Assembly: GCA_003550305.1 (NCBI GenBank)
Contig: QKYT01000311.1
Coordinates: 15,727-79,726 of the forward strand
DNA length: 64,000 nt
From: Glomus cerebriforme
Lineage: Eukaryota; Glomeromycota; Glomeromycetes; Glomerales; Glomeraceae
Direction: 5' to 3'
The notes under the pieces are model-generated. The model was not told the DNA's origin. It ran no database searches and saw only the letters and a program-made list of their open reading frames with translations. Position numbers and translations under genes: made by a program. Positions 12,517 through 25,097 of this stretch are shown piece after piece (position 1 is the stretch's first letter; the number at the start of each line of letters is the position of its first letter).

Positions 12517-12722
12517 AGGTTGCTGGTAAAAAAAATTCTCGTCTTGATATGTTTTATATTTTATATTACATTTATGCATCCCTTAAAACCTTTGGATAGG
12601 TTAATTTTTTTTTTACAATGGTTTCCTCGCTCCAACTGAGTATTTAAAAATGTAAAGTTTAAATATTGATAATCAAAATTTTTTTTTTTTTTGTAATTAT
12701 TTAATATACTATAAATAAAGAT

Positions 12723-13692
12723 CTACTTTTTGACCCGTTCTAATTCTGCTTTAGTTTCATCTAACTCCTTTGTAGTTTTTTCTAATTTATTTTTATAGAT
12801 GGTTAATTGTTCTTGCACCTTTTTAGTTGCCTCCTCAATTTTCCGAATTTCATCTACTTCGGCTTGTACACCTAAAATAAACATTACATGTTGATATAAA
12901 TAAAATATATATAAAATATATTAATTGAATTATACAAACTGTATGGATTATTAGGTGTAGATCGGGGTTGTAATCCAGCAGAAGGATTTTGTAAAAATAA
13001 TTGATACAAATATTCCGTTGGTTCTGTAAATACCTAATTTTTTTTTTAAAAAAATATATATATATATATGTATGTATTATTAGTTAAAAACAAAAAAAAA
13101 GTTCATTCTTTAAATTACCAATTCATCATACTGAAAGCTCTGAACTGGCTTGTTCTTATTAGCCGTAGATATAGAACCATCTTCTTCATAAGGATGTAAC
13201 CTTAAATTATGATAAAGTGTTACAGCTTTTTCCCCACTTTCTGGAACAAATTGTAATTTCATCGTTAATTCAAATTCTCCCCATCCTGTTTCAGTAAGTT
13301 CAAAGGGCGGATGTTCTACCACTATATAAAAAATATATATTAATACACAAAAATAAAATTAAATAAAAATAAAATAAAATGAAAAAAACTTTACCGCGCT
13401 GAGGGTTCGCGTACGTTTCATGTAATTTGAAAGTTACTTTTTTAACAAAATAACTAATATCCTCATTATTTAAACCTCGAACTGATACTGTCCATTTATG
13501 TGTATGATCTGAATCAGGAATCTTTTTTTGTGGTAATAAAGTTGCAATATTACCATACACTATTGGTTTTACAACTGTCACTCCCTTTATTTTATTTATA
13601 CATAAAGAATAAAGAATTCGTTAGTCATTTATATAAAAATATTTGTAAGATAAAGAAAAAAATCCGTGTACTTTTGTTCTCTTATTTGACAT
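12723..13692 (-). CDS. YAF9: Yaf9/GAS41-like YEATS-domain protein
   Basis: Five exons on the minus strand: 13692-13672, 13584-13395, 13321-13119, 13033-12940, 12871-12723; 218 aa. After a short basic start (MSNKRTKG) the YEATS domain spans about residues 8-140, with VVKPIVYGN, HTHKWTVSVRG, the kinked FKLHETYANPQR segment and GWGEFE, which together form the acyl-lysine reading pocket in this family. The last 45 residues are a Glu/Lys coiled coil. This architecture and length match yeast Yaf9, a nuclear subunit of NuA4 acetyltransferase and the SWR1 H2A.Z exchange complex. The first exon encodes only seven residues. It diverges from the gene at 13850 with 157 bases between starts. Confidence 0.9.
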
Positions 13693-13849
13693 TTTGATTT
13701 AAAAACAAAATTTTTTGGATTACGGAAAATGACCAGGTCATGTTATTTTAATCTGCCGATCCTGTGTGACATTTTCTGACTGATAATCAATAGTACAGTA
13801 TAATAATAATAATTGTGAATACAGTTGTTTCTTTTCGTTTGAAATAAAT

Positions 13850-14463
13850 ATGGTAAGATTTTAACATTATATAATTGCTTTTTTTACTTTTTTTACCACT
13901 TTTTCAATAATTATTGATAAGTTCAATCAAAATGATACTAGACGAGTCCTGATGAAAATTTCCTTTCACTCTCAAAACTAGACAAGCATATTGCCTCGTT
14001 CACAGCTAATCTTGAAGATGGTGGCCTTATAGATGTAATATTAACTTCTTTTATTAACTCGTAAAACGAAAGTGTTTTTATTTATCTGTTTCGTTTGAAT
14101 GAAAAAAAAATAGTCTACTCAAGGCATCACACAACAAGAAGCTACTGCAACTTATAAATTATTACAAAATGTAAGCTTACTTTTGGCAAAACAGAAAGAA
14201 TCGAAAAAGAAAAATGATATTGGAGCTGGTGCAGAAATAATGGAAGAAGAGAAAAATCAAAAAGAAGATAATTCATTAGATATATTTAATAGAGTCACGG
14301 GTAGGTTATCGAATTTATGCTTAATTTCTCTTCAAAAAAACCTATTTGAAATTCTTCTCTAATTATTTAAAAAAATCAAATAGTTTCTTTTAAAGATTGT
14401 AATTATGCGTTCACAGTTTCGGATGATAAAATTTATGGAATTAAACGCGCAAATGAAGAATAA
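13850..14463 (+). CDS. Unrecognised small coiled-coil protein
   Basis: Exons: 13850-13852 (only the ATG), 13942-14034, 14114-14300 and a last exon starting at 14417 or, using an upstream acceptor in the same frame, at 14396; end 14463. The product is 109 or 116 aa. It starts MTSPDENFLSLSKLDKHIA, continues with heptad-like leucines (TYKLLQNVSLLLAKQKE), then an acidic/lysine stretch, and ends KIYGIKRANEE. Short helical subunits of kinetochore, BLOC or Mediator complexes look like this, but I cannot match it to any. The model is supported by clean GT-AG junctions and phase agreement rather than homology. Confidence 0.6.
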
Positions 14464-14702
14464 AATAATTATTAATGATTTCTAGTGGCAAAGTTTATTT
14501 ATAAATTATTAAAGAATTCGATTTTATTAATTAATAATTCGCAGAGCACTAAAAGTACTTTGTGTTTGTGATACATTGATACATGAATTTTTTCATAAAA
14601 ATAAAAAAAAATTGATCGACGAATTGGGATGCACCTTTCCTAAATAAATTTATTTCTCTATAAAATTTCAAATTTTTTCTTTAAATATTGGGATTATACG
14701 TT

Positions 14703-16918
14703 ATGTCTTCTAGCCAAACTATTACAAAAGATATTAGTAAAATAATTGCTAGATATGCTCCAATTTCATTAGGAGCGGATTTATCTAATTTTACAAAAAA
14801 CGAAAAAGTTGCTCTAGGAAAATTGGTTGCAGTTGGAAGATTAATTGATAGGTAGAATTTCGTGGTTCTTGTTTTGCAAAAATTTTATAATGTTAACCGA
14901 ATCAATAAAATATTTTTATATTAGAATTTATCTTCGTCAAAAATGGAAAGGGAATGAATCCCTATTAAATCAATTATTATCCTCAAAACCACGTGATGAA
15001 AATGCCATCTTGTTGTTTAATTTAATGAAAGGACCATGGGATAGAGTTGATGGATGTGTATTACCACATCCACCAAATCTTCCTAAACATAAACCACTTG
15101 GAGGAAATTTTTATCCCGAAGACATGACAAAAGAAGAATTTAAAAATTGGGTTGAAACGTTATCACCAAAAGATAAAAAATATGCCAAAGGATTTTATCA
15201 TGTAGTTAAAAGAAATGAGGATACTGGTGAATTATATTTAACCCCTTATTCTATTGAATATAAAGATCTATTAAATGATGCATCTGATATTTTGAAAGAA
15301 AGTGCTAAATTAGTCGAAGATGTATCATTAAGTAAATTTTTGAAAAGTAGGGCTGAAGCTTTCTTAAGTAATGATTATTTAGATAGTGAAATTGATTGGC
15401 TTAATATTAGTAAAGAAAGTAGAATCGAAGGTTAGTAATATACTTTGATTTCTTATTTCATCTACAAAATTTATATATTTTAACATTCATTCATATCAAA
15501 CATTATAGTTACTGTTGGACCTTATGAAGTATATACAGATGAATTGTTTTCTGCCAAAAGTGCATTTGAATTTTATGTCCATGCACGTGATTTTAAATCA
15601 TCTAAAATGTTGGAAAAATTCTCTGGAAGTTTACAAGACGTGGAAGATAATTTACCTGTTCCTGACGAATACAAGAATAAAGATTTGAAAGCTACTCCAA
15701 TCGTTGTAGTTGATCAATTATACGCTTCCGGCGATGTTGCAGTGCCAATGACTGCTGCTTATAATCTTCCAAACGATGTAAAATTTTTTTGATGTAATTG
15801 GATTTAATCATAAGAGATACTGATATAGTTGTTTTATATTTAGGAAGAAGCAATTAAACGTGGGGGTAGCAAATTAGTTATCATTAAAAATGTTCAAGAA
15901 GGTATTTGATTTAAATTTACTATACGTAATAAACAATGATTTTGTATAAATAAATTAACGTATATTTCACTTAGGAAAATATCAAAAGATTTTGGATCCA
16001 ATTGCTCAATTAACAATTTCTCATGATCAACTTCAACATATGCGTTTTGACGCGTTTTTTGTAAATAATAATTATATTTTACGATACTTTTTTTTTTAAA
16101 AAAATAAAGTAATTTGAATTTATTTTCGTATATAGACCCATATTCTTCTTCACGAAGTAGCTCACTCTAATGGACCTCATCACACTATTGGGTCAAATCC
16201 TGAAACTGTTCGATCAAGATTACAAGAGTATCATTCTGCCATCGAAGAAGCTAAAGCTGGTATATATTTTTTGATATTGGATTATATTGGATTTTTATTA
16301 AAACGAGAAAACTTAATTATTACTTTTATTATTAGATATAACTGGATTATTTGCAGCTGCACTTTTACTCAAAAATGGACTTTTGACTGCGCCATCTCTT
16401 GAGCAATTTTACGTGACTTACCTTGCATCTGCTTTTAGATCAATTCGGTTTGGTATTAATGAGGTACATAAAGATTTTTTTTTCTTTCTTTTTTTAAAAA
16501 AAAATTTTATTCCGCAATTAATTTTTTACCAATTTATAAGGCTCATGGATTGGGACAATGTATTCAATTAAATTATATATTAGAAGAAGGTGGATTTGAA
16601 TATGATGAAAAAACAAAAAGATTCTCTGTTAATTACTTTAAAATGCCTTTAGCTGTATCAAATTTAACGAGAGATATTTTAATTATGCAAGGAGACGGTG
16701 ATAAAGCAATTGTTGAACAATTTATTTTAAAATATGGTAAAATTCGTGAAATTGTAAAAGATTCTTTAAAAAGATTAGGTGAGTATATTTATACATTTTT
16801 ATGCAATTTTATTTTGATACTAATAATTTTTGTTTTTATAGAAAATGCAAAAATACCAATTGATGTTAGACCCATATATAAAATTGAAACAGACAATTCA
16901 TTAGAAATTAATTTGTAA
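14703..16918 (+). CDS. M49-like (DPP III-related) metallopeptidase, HEXXH type
   Basis: Nine exons: 14703-14851, 14925-15430, 15509-15777, 15844-15901, 15975-16060, 16136-16259, 16336-16463, 16541-16778, 16842-16918; 544 aa. A zinc site is visible: HEVAH at residues 362-366 followed by GPHHTIG, and EEAKAD at 393-398, matching the second zinc-ligand motif of M49 peptidases. Classical DPP III has HEXXGH with one extra residue; the shorter HEXXH form is known in the DPP III-like domain attached to some plant Nudix hydrolases. No Nudix motif is present. Other landmarks are PWDRVDG and NLPKHKPLGGNFYP. It is probably cytosolic; substrate unknown. Confidence 0.75.
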
Positions 16919-17464
16919 GTTGGATTATTAATATGGAAAAAACCAATAGTGTTCAATTACTCCAAAAAAAAAAATTATACAATGCACCAACTTATATACT
17001 ACAAGGCATCTCGGATAAAGTACTTATATTTAATAACATTTTGTAACAAATTATATAATATATGTAAAGTCATAAATTTCAATAAAAAAACTTCGCAAAG
17101 ATTTATTTAACTTTTTTTGATTGAAGAATTTTTATATTTGAAAATTTTCTAAATTTTCAATTTATAGAATGAGTTATTTTAAAGTAAATTTATACAAAGA
17201 ATATATATGTGTATATACGGATAAAATATAAAAGAGGAGAAAGCAATTAAAACCATTACAGTAAATGAATTAATTCCACACGTGAATAATATAAACTTCT
17301 AATGTAATAGGGGTTAAAGCTCTTCAAATTATTATTGGGAAACACCGCAGGCAATTTAATAAATGTTCTTTAGCTTAATTATAGGTTAAGATTAAGTGAA
17401 ATTTTTTTAAAAATTCCATGATGACCACATCCTTAAACAAATTACTTAAAGGTAGTTTAATTAT
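16919..17464. other. Convergent 3' intergenic region
   Basis: Between the stop codons of the metallopeptidase (+) and HSP70 (-) lie 546 bases of AT-rich DNA with AATAAA-like signals (for example near 17080). I see no gene. Confidence 0.5.
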
Positions 17465-19951
17465 TTAATCGACTTCTTCGATTGTTGGTCTAAAATTGAC
17501 AAAATTAAGTTAGATATTTAATTAATAATAAATAAATAAAATATTTAAATAATTAGCAACATAATACATACCCTGCGTTGTCATCAGAAGGTGCACCAGG
17601 TGCACCGCCTGGGAAGCCACCTGGTGGGAAACCTCCGGCTGGTGGAGGTCCACCTGCACCACCATAAAGTTTCATCATTATTGGATTGGCAATTTCTTCG
17701 AGTGATTTCTGTTTATGATCATATTCTTCCTTCTCTGCTTCTTGATTATTCTCGAGCCACGTAATTGATTCTTGAATGGCATCTTCAAGTTTCTTCTTGT
17801 CTGCTGGATCGAGTTTACCAGAAATTTTCTCGTCCTGTTGTGAAAAATAGATTTGATTTAATAATTTGCGATAATGGCGATAATTCAAATTATCCCATCT
17901 TAATTGAACCTACTTGTAGAGTGTTACGTAAGTTATATGCATAGCTTTCCAATCCATTTCGCGCCTGTATTTTTTGTGCTACTTTTTCGTCATCTGCTTT
18001 ATATTTTTCAGCTTCGGCAACTGTTATTATAAAAAATTATACATTAATAGAAGCTTATTATACAATAGTTCATATAACCTTAAATGTAAATGATTACAAA
18101 CCCATGCGTTCGATTTCTTCCTTCGACAATCGTCCTTTGTCATTAGTGATGGTAATCTTATTTGATCTACCAGTTGTTTTATCAACCGCAGATACCTATA
18201 GAAAATTAAAAGTTGAAATGTTAAATTGCAAATTAATTTAATAAATTATACATTCTTATATAATTAATACATACGTTTAAGATACCATTTGCATCAATAT
18301 CAAAGGTGACTTCAATTTGTGGAACACCTCTTGGTGCTGGAGGAATTCCAGTCAATTCGAATTTACCGAGTAAGTTGTTATCTCTTGTTCGGGTACGTTC
18401 ACCTTCATATACTTGAATAAGTACACCAGGTTGATTATCGGAATATGTGGAGAAAATTTCGGATTTCTTAGTAGGTACTGTGGTATTACGCTTAATGAGC
18501 GGTGTCATAACACCACCAGCAGTTTCAATACCGAGAGATAAAGCAGCGACATCGAGTAAAAGTAAGTCTTGAGTCTTTTCAGAAGTATCACCAGATAAAA
18601 TAGCAGCTTGTACGGCAGCACCATAAGCAACAGCTTCGTCAGGATTTATGGATTTGTTTGGTTCTTTGCCATTGAAAAACTCGGATACCATCTTTTGGAT
18701 TTTAGGAATACGTGTTGAACCACCGACCAAGACTATTTCATGAACTTGACTTTTATCAATTTTAGAATCACGAAGTACTTTCTCAACAGGTTCCATTGTA
18801 GATCGGAACAAGTCCTGGTTCAATTCTTCAAATCTGGCACGTGTCAAAGAGGTATAGAAATCTATACCTTCGAAAAGGGAATCAATTTCAATGGAAGTCT
18901 GTGCTGATGCTGATAGCGTACGCTTTGCACGTTCACAAGCAGTCCTTAAACGACGAACAGCACGTGCGTTGCTTGAAATATCTTTCTTAAATTTGCGCTT
19001 GAATTCTTGAACGAAATGATTCACAAGGCGATTATCGAAATCTTCACCTCCAAGATGAGTATCACCAGCGGTGGCTTTCACTTCGAAAATTCCTTCTTCA
19101 ATGGTTAAGAGGGAGACGTCAAAAGTTCCACCACCTAAATCAAAAATAAGAACGTTTCGTTCTCCGGTAGCCTTCTTGTCTAAACCGTAAGCAATAGCTG
19201 CCGCGGTTGGCTCATTAATAATACGAAGTACATTTAAACCAGAAATCAACCCGGCATCTTTTGTAGCTTGTCGTTGAGAATCATTAAAGTAGGCTGGTAC
19301 TGTGATCACGGCATTTTTAACTATTGTGCCGAGAAAAGCTTCCGCGGTTTCTTTCATTTTTGTCAATACCATGGATGAAATTTCTTCGGGTGTGAATTGT
19401 TTCTTTTCACCTTTGTATTCGACTTCAATAAACGGTTTTCCATTCTTGTTGATAACTTTGAATGGCCAATGCTATATAATTGTAAGAGAAATTACGTCGA
19501 TCGTTAGTCGTATTTAGTGTAACATTCAAAATTATATATAACTGAATAAATTTCTTTTTACATACCTTCATGTCGGACTGAACTTCCTGGTCGGCGAAAT
19601 TACGACCAATCAGACGTTTGGCATCAAAAACGGTATTATGAGGGTTCATTGCAACTTGATTTTTGGCCGCATCACCAATAAGACGTTCCGTATCAGTAAA
19701 AGCAACATATGACGGTGTTGTACGATTACCCTGGTCGTTGGCAATAATTTCAACTCTGTCATTTTGCCAAACACCCACACAGGAATAGGTCGTTCCTAAA
19801 TCAATACCGACTATAATTTCAAAGAAAAAAAAATTTTTTAATGTTTCGCGTTCGAGATAAAAATAAGAAGAGAACCTTTGAACCAGACTAAAGTTTACAT
19901 ACCGGCTTTTCCTTCAGCGGCTGGTTTTGCTTCTGGCTTTGTTTCTGACAT
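17465..19951 (-). CDS. Cytosolic HSP70 chaperone (Ssa type)
   Basis: Seven exons on the minus strand: 19951-19903, 19810-19566, 19471-18275, 18195-18102, 18020-17914, 17834-17572, 17489-17465; 659 aa. The nucleotide-binding domain shows [14 protein letters not shown], the [12 protein letters not shown] signature and [13 protein letters not shown]. The substrate-binding domain follows ([19 protein letters not shown]), then a helical lid, a Gly/Pro-rich tail with [11 protein letters not shown] repeats, and the C-terminal IEEVD that marks the cytosolic/nuclear form binding TPR co-chaperones. About a dozen alanine-rich extra residues ([15 protein letters not shown]) precede the usual start. There is no ER or mitochondrial signal. 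Six introns are notable for an HSP70. Confidence 0.97.
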
Positions 19952-20970
19952 TATTTACAATATATATTTTTTTGTTTAAATTGTACTTCGTTGCTTTCGT
20001 TTCTATTAACGGTTTAGAAAAAAAGTTTTTCAATTATATCAGAAGGTTTTTCCCAAAATAAAATTTGAATTATTATTATTTTTTTTTTCAAAACATACCT
20101 GAAAAATAATTTTTTTTTTAAAAAAAAAATTTGATTTCTGAAAAGCTAGCAAATTGTTTGCATTATATAGGAAATGGGTATCCTTTACGACATTTCTTTC
20201 CAGCAAGTTCGATTCGATATTATCTCATAACTCTTTCACACTCTGTGTAATTTTGAATACATCATATTATGTTACGCATTTTTTTTTTCATCTAGCACGT
20301 TCTTCTCAATTCTACCAATTTCTACCAAATCGGGAATTTCGGTCCAAAATTTATTACTCCGTTTTGTCTGCATGGAACATTTTAGAAGGTTTCTTGAATG
20401 GGAATTGTATAGATGGTTCATCACGTGAATCACGTGTAAATAGATGACTCTTACCAAATACAGTAATATAACTCCAGTCTATCCACAAATCACATGACTA
20501 TATTTTGTCACCGGGGTTACGCCCAGTATTCTGGGGACTTAGAGACCCGTCTAGCATCGCCCAGTAGATTGTAGATTTAGTAGATCTGTCACATAATTCA
20601 CGTGAGTATATATTAAAATTTAACTTGCACGTCGTGTGTAAAATTAATTTTCTTCTACCTGATTGGCTGCGATGTGTTTAAATATGATTTGTCTTTACTA
20701 TGTAAACGGTCAATTTGACGCATTGCATATGTAAAGATCACGCGATGTGTTACATATGTCACGTGACTATATTTATCACGTGTCAGATAGGCATGAATTA
20801 TTTGTTATTACTTAATCTGATTAAATTACGACTATTAATTACGATTGATTAAAATATTTGTTATTTTCTATTAATTATTACATGTACAGTAATTATTCCC
20901 ATATTAAACCTAATGTTAGTTCACTCCCATGTATACATATAATTGGGTTTTTCTATGCGCGTGCTTGTCT
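19952..20970 (-). promoter_or_regulatory. HSP70 upstream region with CACGTG cluster
   Basis: About 1 kb between the HSP70 start and the GCP4 stop, both genes on the minus strand, so it mainly serves HSP70. A TATATAAT read on the minus strand at 20169-20162 is a TATA candidate. TTCTTGAA at 20391-20398 with further GAA/TTC triplets nearby (GAAGGTTTCTTGAATGGGAA) resembles a loose heat-shock element. Five CACGTG palindromes lie at 20422, 20431, 20599, 20760 and 20777. Confidence 0.5.
20422..20782. promoter_or_regulatory. Cluster of five CACGTG E-boxes
   Basis: CACGTG occurs at 20422-20427, 20431-20436, 20599-20604, 20760-20765 and 20777-20782, with a related CACATG at 20491. Three of the sites are followed by a GACTATATTT- or GAGTATATAT-like block, so the motif may have spread by duplication. 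CACGTG is the site of bHLH factors such as Cbf1, Pho4 and USF in fungi. The density is unexpected in such AT-rich DNA. Function is inferred only from the motif. Confidence 0.55.
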
Positions 20971-23228
20971 TTAAGTTTTTAACCCCGACCAAACAGAAAA
21001 CCATTTGCTATAATCCAAACGTAACAATAATTGATCTAAATGCCTTGGTGGCCCACCAAAATCTCCACCTGTCTTATTTACTCCCGAAAGTGTTCGAAAT
21101 AGAAACATAACTTGTTTTCGAAATTCCTTAAAAAGGAATTGAATGATGTTACTATAAAGCTTTTAAAGATAATCTACAAATTCAGAAAATTAGATAGTTA
21201 CCGCGTCATATTTAGCGATTTGTTCCAATCTTTCCATAGAATCCCTTTGTCCATCCCATCTTTCCAATAATGCACAGAATTTGTCAATTATCTTCAAAGC
21301 CGTTCTAATTGTCTCTGTACATACACGAGATTCAAGTAAACATCCACGTAACAATTCACCTAGATATGAAGCGTGACCTAATCTAATGTCCTCGAAATCA
21401 CGTAGCCTCTCTGACTCGTTGCTATGAGTATCTTTCTTAAGATTCATTGATTTTGGACGTGTAGGTGATATAGGAGAACTTGGTTCAGTTGTTGATGATG
21501 ATCTTTGCCGTTGATGATGTTCAGAAGAAATGGTGATTCGATGAACAAGTTTTTGAAAGTTTGATTCAATAATATCCATCTATTAACAAAGCATACGTAT
21601 TTTAAAGCTACAACTATTTTTTTGAAAATATAAAATATATAAAAAATTGCGCGAAAAATAATTTAAACCTGTACATGAGCCCATAAACAATCTACAAAAA
21701 ACATCATAGATGTACGAACATTCCATGGCATTAACATTATATTGTTACCTCCTTTAGAAAATTTGTAATTTTTTTCCATCTTTACATTAGTTGCAAGATG
21801 AATCCAGACTTTTTGAAGTTTAAATTGAGCACGACGAAGAGAAATTAAGAATGAAAATATGTCTCCATATTTGGACAGATCTTCGGAAGTAACAAATAAA
21901 TCAAGAGGCCAGCCAATATCATATTCAAGTCTAAGTGGAACACCTACGAGAATATCATCACACATGCTTATTGCATTTGTGGATTGTTGTTCGCTTGCAT
22001 TTGGTATTTTAAATCTAAATTTTTCAAATGCTAAATCTTTTTCTGCTAATGTACCAACAGAAGCTCGAACCAACAAAGAATTCATTTCTTGTTCTTTAAT
22101 TAACGGAACCCTAGTGGATGAAAGTCTTGTAGTTGGCAATTTTTCAAATTGTTCAATGAGTGAAGTTGTAAAATCACCTTGACCAAGTAAGAAATAATTT
22201 TTAAAAGTTTCAAGACATTCTACAACTTTATCACCTGTCAAAACAACTTGCCACAACCATTGAGCAACATTGTTACGAATAATATTAACAACGTTTTCAA
22301 GCTCAATCTGATGGAATATTGGTCTTGATGAGAGTTCCAATAAATATTGCAAATGTAATGAAGCAAGCTGATCGGGAAATTTGCTATGTTTTTCATATGG
22401 CTTAGCTGAATTTCTAACGGTCGCGATTGCTTTTCCAACAAATAAAATTGATTTGGAAACATTATTAGAAATATGATTTGGAATAAATGATTCATCAAGA
22501 ATAAAACGTCGATGCCATCTTGATCGGCTAAATTGTTCTTGTATTTGGGTTGGGTTAGATTTTAAAGCTTTGTCTTTGATGAAAAATTCTCCAAAGGGAT
22601 CAACTAATTGTCCATAAACCAACCACGAAGCAATATGTTTGTACATCACTTCATGACATGCGTGTAATAATTTCAACATAATTTCTCGCAATTCAGGTAC
22701 ACCTGTATCACACTTATCAATGACCAGATTAAGTATTCGACAACCAAAATACTTTACAGGATTTTGTTCTATATCAATTATCAGTTGATTAAGATGTGGA
22801 AGAATAATATAATATTCATTAAAAGCAGAAACTAATTGTGAAATTGGAACTATTCCGCCCATATTATCTTCTTTGCTCAGAATTCTTATCTCAGATTCGA
22901 TAATAGATTTATGAAAGTCTGCCAGCACTTCGTTTATGGCATTACTTAGCGCGTGTAGGAACGAACCGCTTGGAGTATTTTGAGTCTCAATAGTTTCAGA
23001 GCTCTCATTATTTTCGTTCCTGCCACGTTGTTTATCAAGAAAATTGGTTAGCTTTCGATAATAGAAGCCCAAAGCAGCTAGTCGTTCTAAAGAGCTTTTC
23101 TCTGCTTCGTGTAAAAACGGAAAATCTGGTGGAATTTTAAAAGTTGTTGCTACCTCTGGTTCTGGAGGATATGAAACAAACAAGTCACCAGAAAGTCCAG
23201 ATAAAGCTAAGAGTAGTTCATGAAGCAT
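20971..23228 (-). CDS. Gamma-tubulin complex component GCP4-like
   Basis: Three exons on the minus strand: 23228-21669, 21579-21202, 21159-20971; 708 aa. It begins MLHELLLALSGLSGDLF, the GCP4 N-terminal pattern. The GRIP1 region covers the first half (SWLVYGQLVDPFGEFFI is the characteristic block near residue 200). The GRIP2 gamma-tubulin-binding half follows (YDIGWPLDLFVTSEDLSKYGDIFSFL, FFVDCLWAHVQ), ending with GGPPRHLDQLLLRLDYSKWFS. GCP4 is a core subunit of the gamma-tubulin ring complex that nucleates microtubules at spindle pole bodies. The last intron is only 42 bases and was placed by phase and by the conserved tail; a nearer AG would put a stop in frame. It diverges from COQ2 with 188 bases between starts. 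Confidence 0.9.
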
Positions 23229-23416
23229 TTTAAAGAATTTATGAATTATTATGTTTATTGTTAATAGTGTTAATAGTTCGAGGATCGAGAATTCGAGATC
23301 ATAGTATCTTGTACAACATTAAACAATCAGCCAATAAAATTTAAGAATAAAAGAAAATTAACAAATGCACATCGCCGGGCTTTTTATATTGTTTCGTGCC
23401 CACCATTAAATCTAAA

Positions 23417-24869
23417 ATGTTCATTTTGCGCGATTTAAATAAATTGAAATTAATTAAATTAATTAAATTATCTTCAAATATAACTCGTGTAACACGTCCA
23501 TATTTATTTACATTTTCTCGTAATTTAAGAATAAATCGAAATAGTAATACTCAAATTTTTTCAGTTAAAAATTTCAATCGACCTCAAATAAACACTAAAA
23601 TATATCATTTTTCTTCAAATATTAATAATACTAATAAGTCTTCAACAAATGAAGAAAAATATAAGGAAACTAAATCATTTTGGGTTGATACTTATCTTCC
23701 CTCAAAACTTGCGCCATATGCACTTTTAGCTCGTTTAGATAAACCTATAGGAACATGGCTTTTATATTTACCATGCAGTTAAGTTTATATGGCACCAATT
23801 CGTTTTAAATTATTCAATTTATTGACGAAGAATTCTAAATAGCATGGAGTATCACCATGGCAACATATCATGCCCATTTGCCAGTTTCTCAAACAATTTA
23901 TATGTTAACGTTATTTGGTGTTGGAGCTTTTATCATGAGAGGGGCGGGATGTACGATAAATGATATGTGGGATAGAAAAATTGATAGTAAAGTTGAACGA
24001 ACAGCGAATCGACCCCTTGCTTCGGGATCCATAACTCCCTTCCAAGCATTAACTTTTCTAGGTTTGCAATTATCGGCAGGATTAGCTGTATTAACTCAAT
24101 TGAATTGGTATAGGTATGAAATGTTATTTAAATTTATTTAAAAAATAATTATATCTTACAAATTTACATTATTTATCATAGTATTTTTCTTGGAGCAACT
24201 TCTCTAAGTGTAGTGATAATATATCCATTTATGAAACGCGTGACGTTTTGGCCACAATTGTACTTAGGTATGAACTTCGAAATAACATATATTCATAAAA
24301 TATTTCGGTCATTGAATTGCGTATTATAAATGATCATTAGGGCTGGCTTTTAATTGGGGAGCTTTGTTGGGGTGGCCTGCGATGATTGGTAGTAGTGAAT
24401 GGTCTGTTATGCTTCCTTTATACACAGCAGGCGTATGTTGGACGTTAGTATATGATACCATATATGCTCATCAGGTAAAATAAACATCTTTCCTTATATA
24501 TATGTCATATGTATATATTTTTATAAAGAAAAATTTTATGCATAGGACAAACAATTTGATTCTGTGGTTGGTGTAAAGTCAACCGCTATTCTTTTTGGAG
24601 ATAGGACGCGGCAATGGCTTACATTCTTTTCAGGCTCGATGTTATCTTGTCTTGTATTAGCTGGATATACGAACGGAAACGATTGGCCATATTATTTTAT
24701 CTCAGTAATGGGTGCTGGATCGAACCTCGCTTGGCAGCTTTGGACTGTCAATTTTGAAGACGTGGCTGATTGCGGCCGGAAATTTCGCAGTAATAAATGG
24801 ACTGGAGCAATAGTCCTATCTGGGATTGTGACTGATATCATATGGCAAAATTTAAATCCTGTATATTAA
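23417..24869 (+). CDS. COQ2: COQ2, 4-hydroxybenzoate polyprenyltransferase
   Basis: Five exons: 23417-23777, 23843-24113, 24182-24267, 24341-24474, 24546-24869; 391 aa. The first 90 residues are Lys/Arg/Asn-rich and lack acids, as expected of a mitochondrial targeting sequence. The UbiA domain then starts at [22 protein letters not shown], with the first Asp motif NDMWDRKID and the second DTIYAHQDKQFD, which hold the Mg-diphosphate. Eight to nine hydrophobic segments follow the UbiA pattern. The enzyme attaches the polyprenyl tail to 4-hydroxybenzoate in the inner mitochondrial membrane, an early step of ubiquinone synthesis. I chose the ATG at 23417 because no earlier ATG is in frame. Confidence 0.95.
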
Positions 24870-25097
24870 TATTTCTTAAAATGCTATACTTCGTAAAAAA
24901 AAAAAAAAAAAAAAAGTGGAAATGAAAATGAATGTTTATTTGATTTATTTACAAAAAGGTATTTCAAAAGGAGAAAAAAGTGAGAAAAATAGAACTAGAA
25001 ACTTTTGGTTAGAATCAAAATTAATTTATCTGATTCATCTATTAATATTACATTAAATATGAAAAAAAAAAAAAATTCCCGACAATCACACCTTTCC

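Noticed and set aside
20505..20575. GC-rich block (CCGGGGTTACGCCCAG) as a structured RNA or tRNA
   Set aside because: No cloverleaf or known RNA signature could be drawn; treated as part of the HSP70 upstream region.
21190..21201. Reading GCP4 exon 2 through to the nearby stop as the gene end
   Set aside because: A clean donor at 21201 and an in-phase last exon encoding the conserved GCP tail (LLLRLDYSKW) show the gene continues to 20971.
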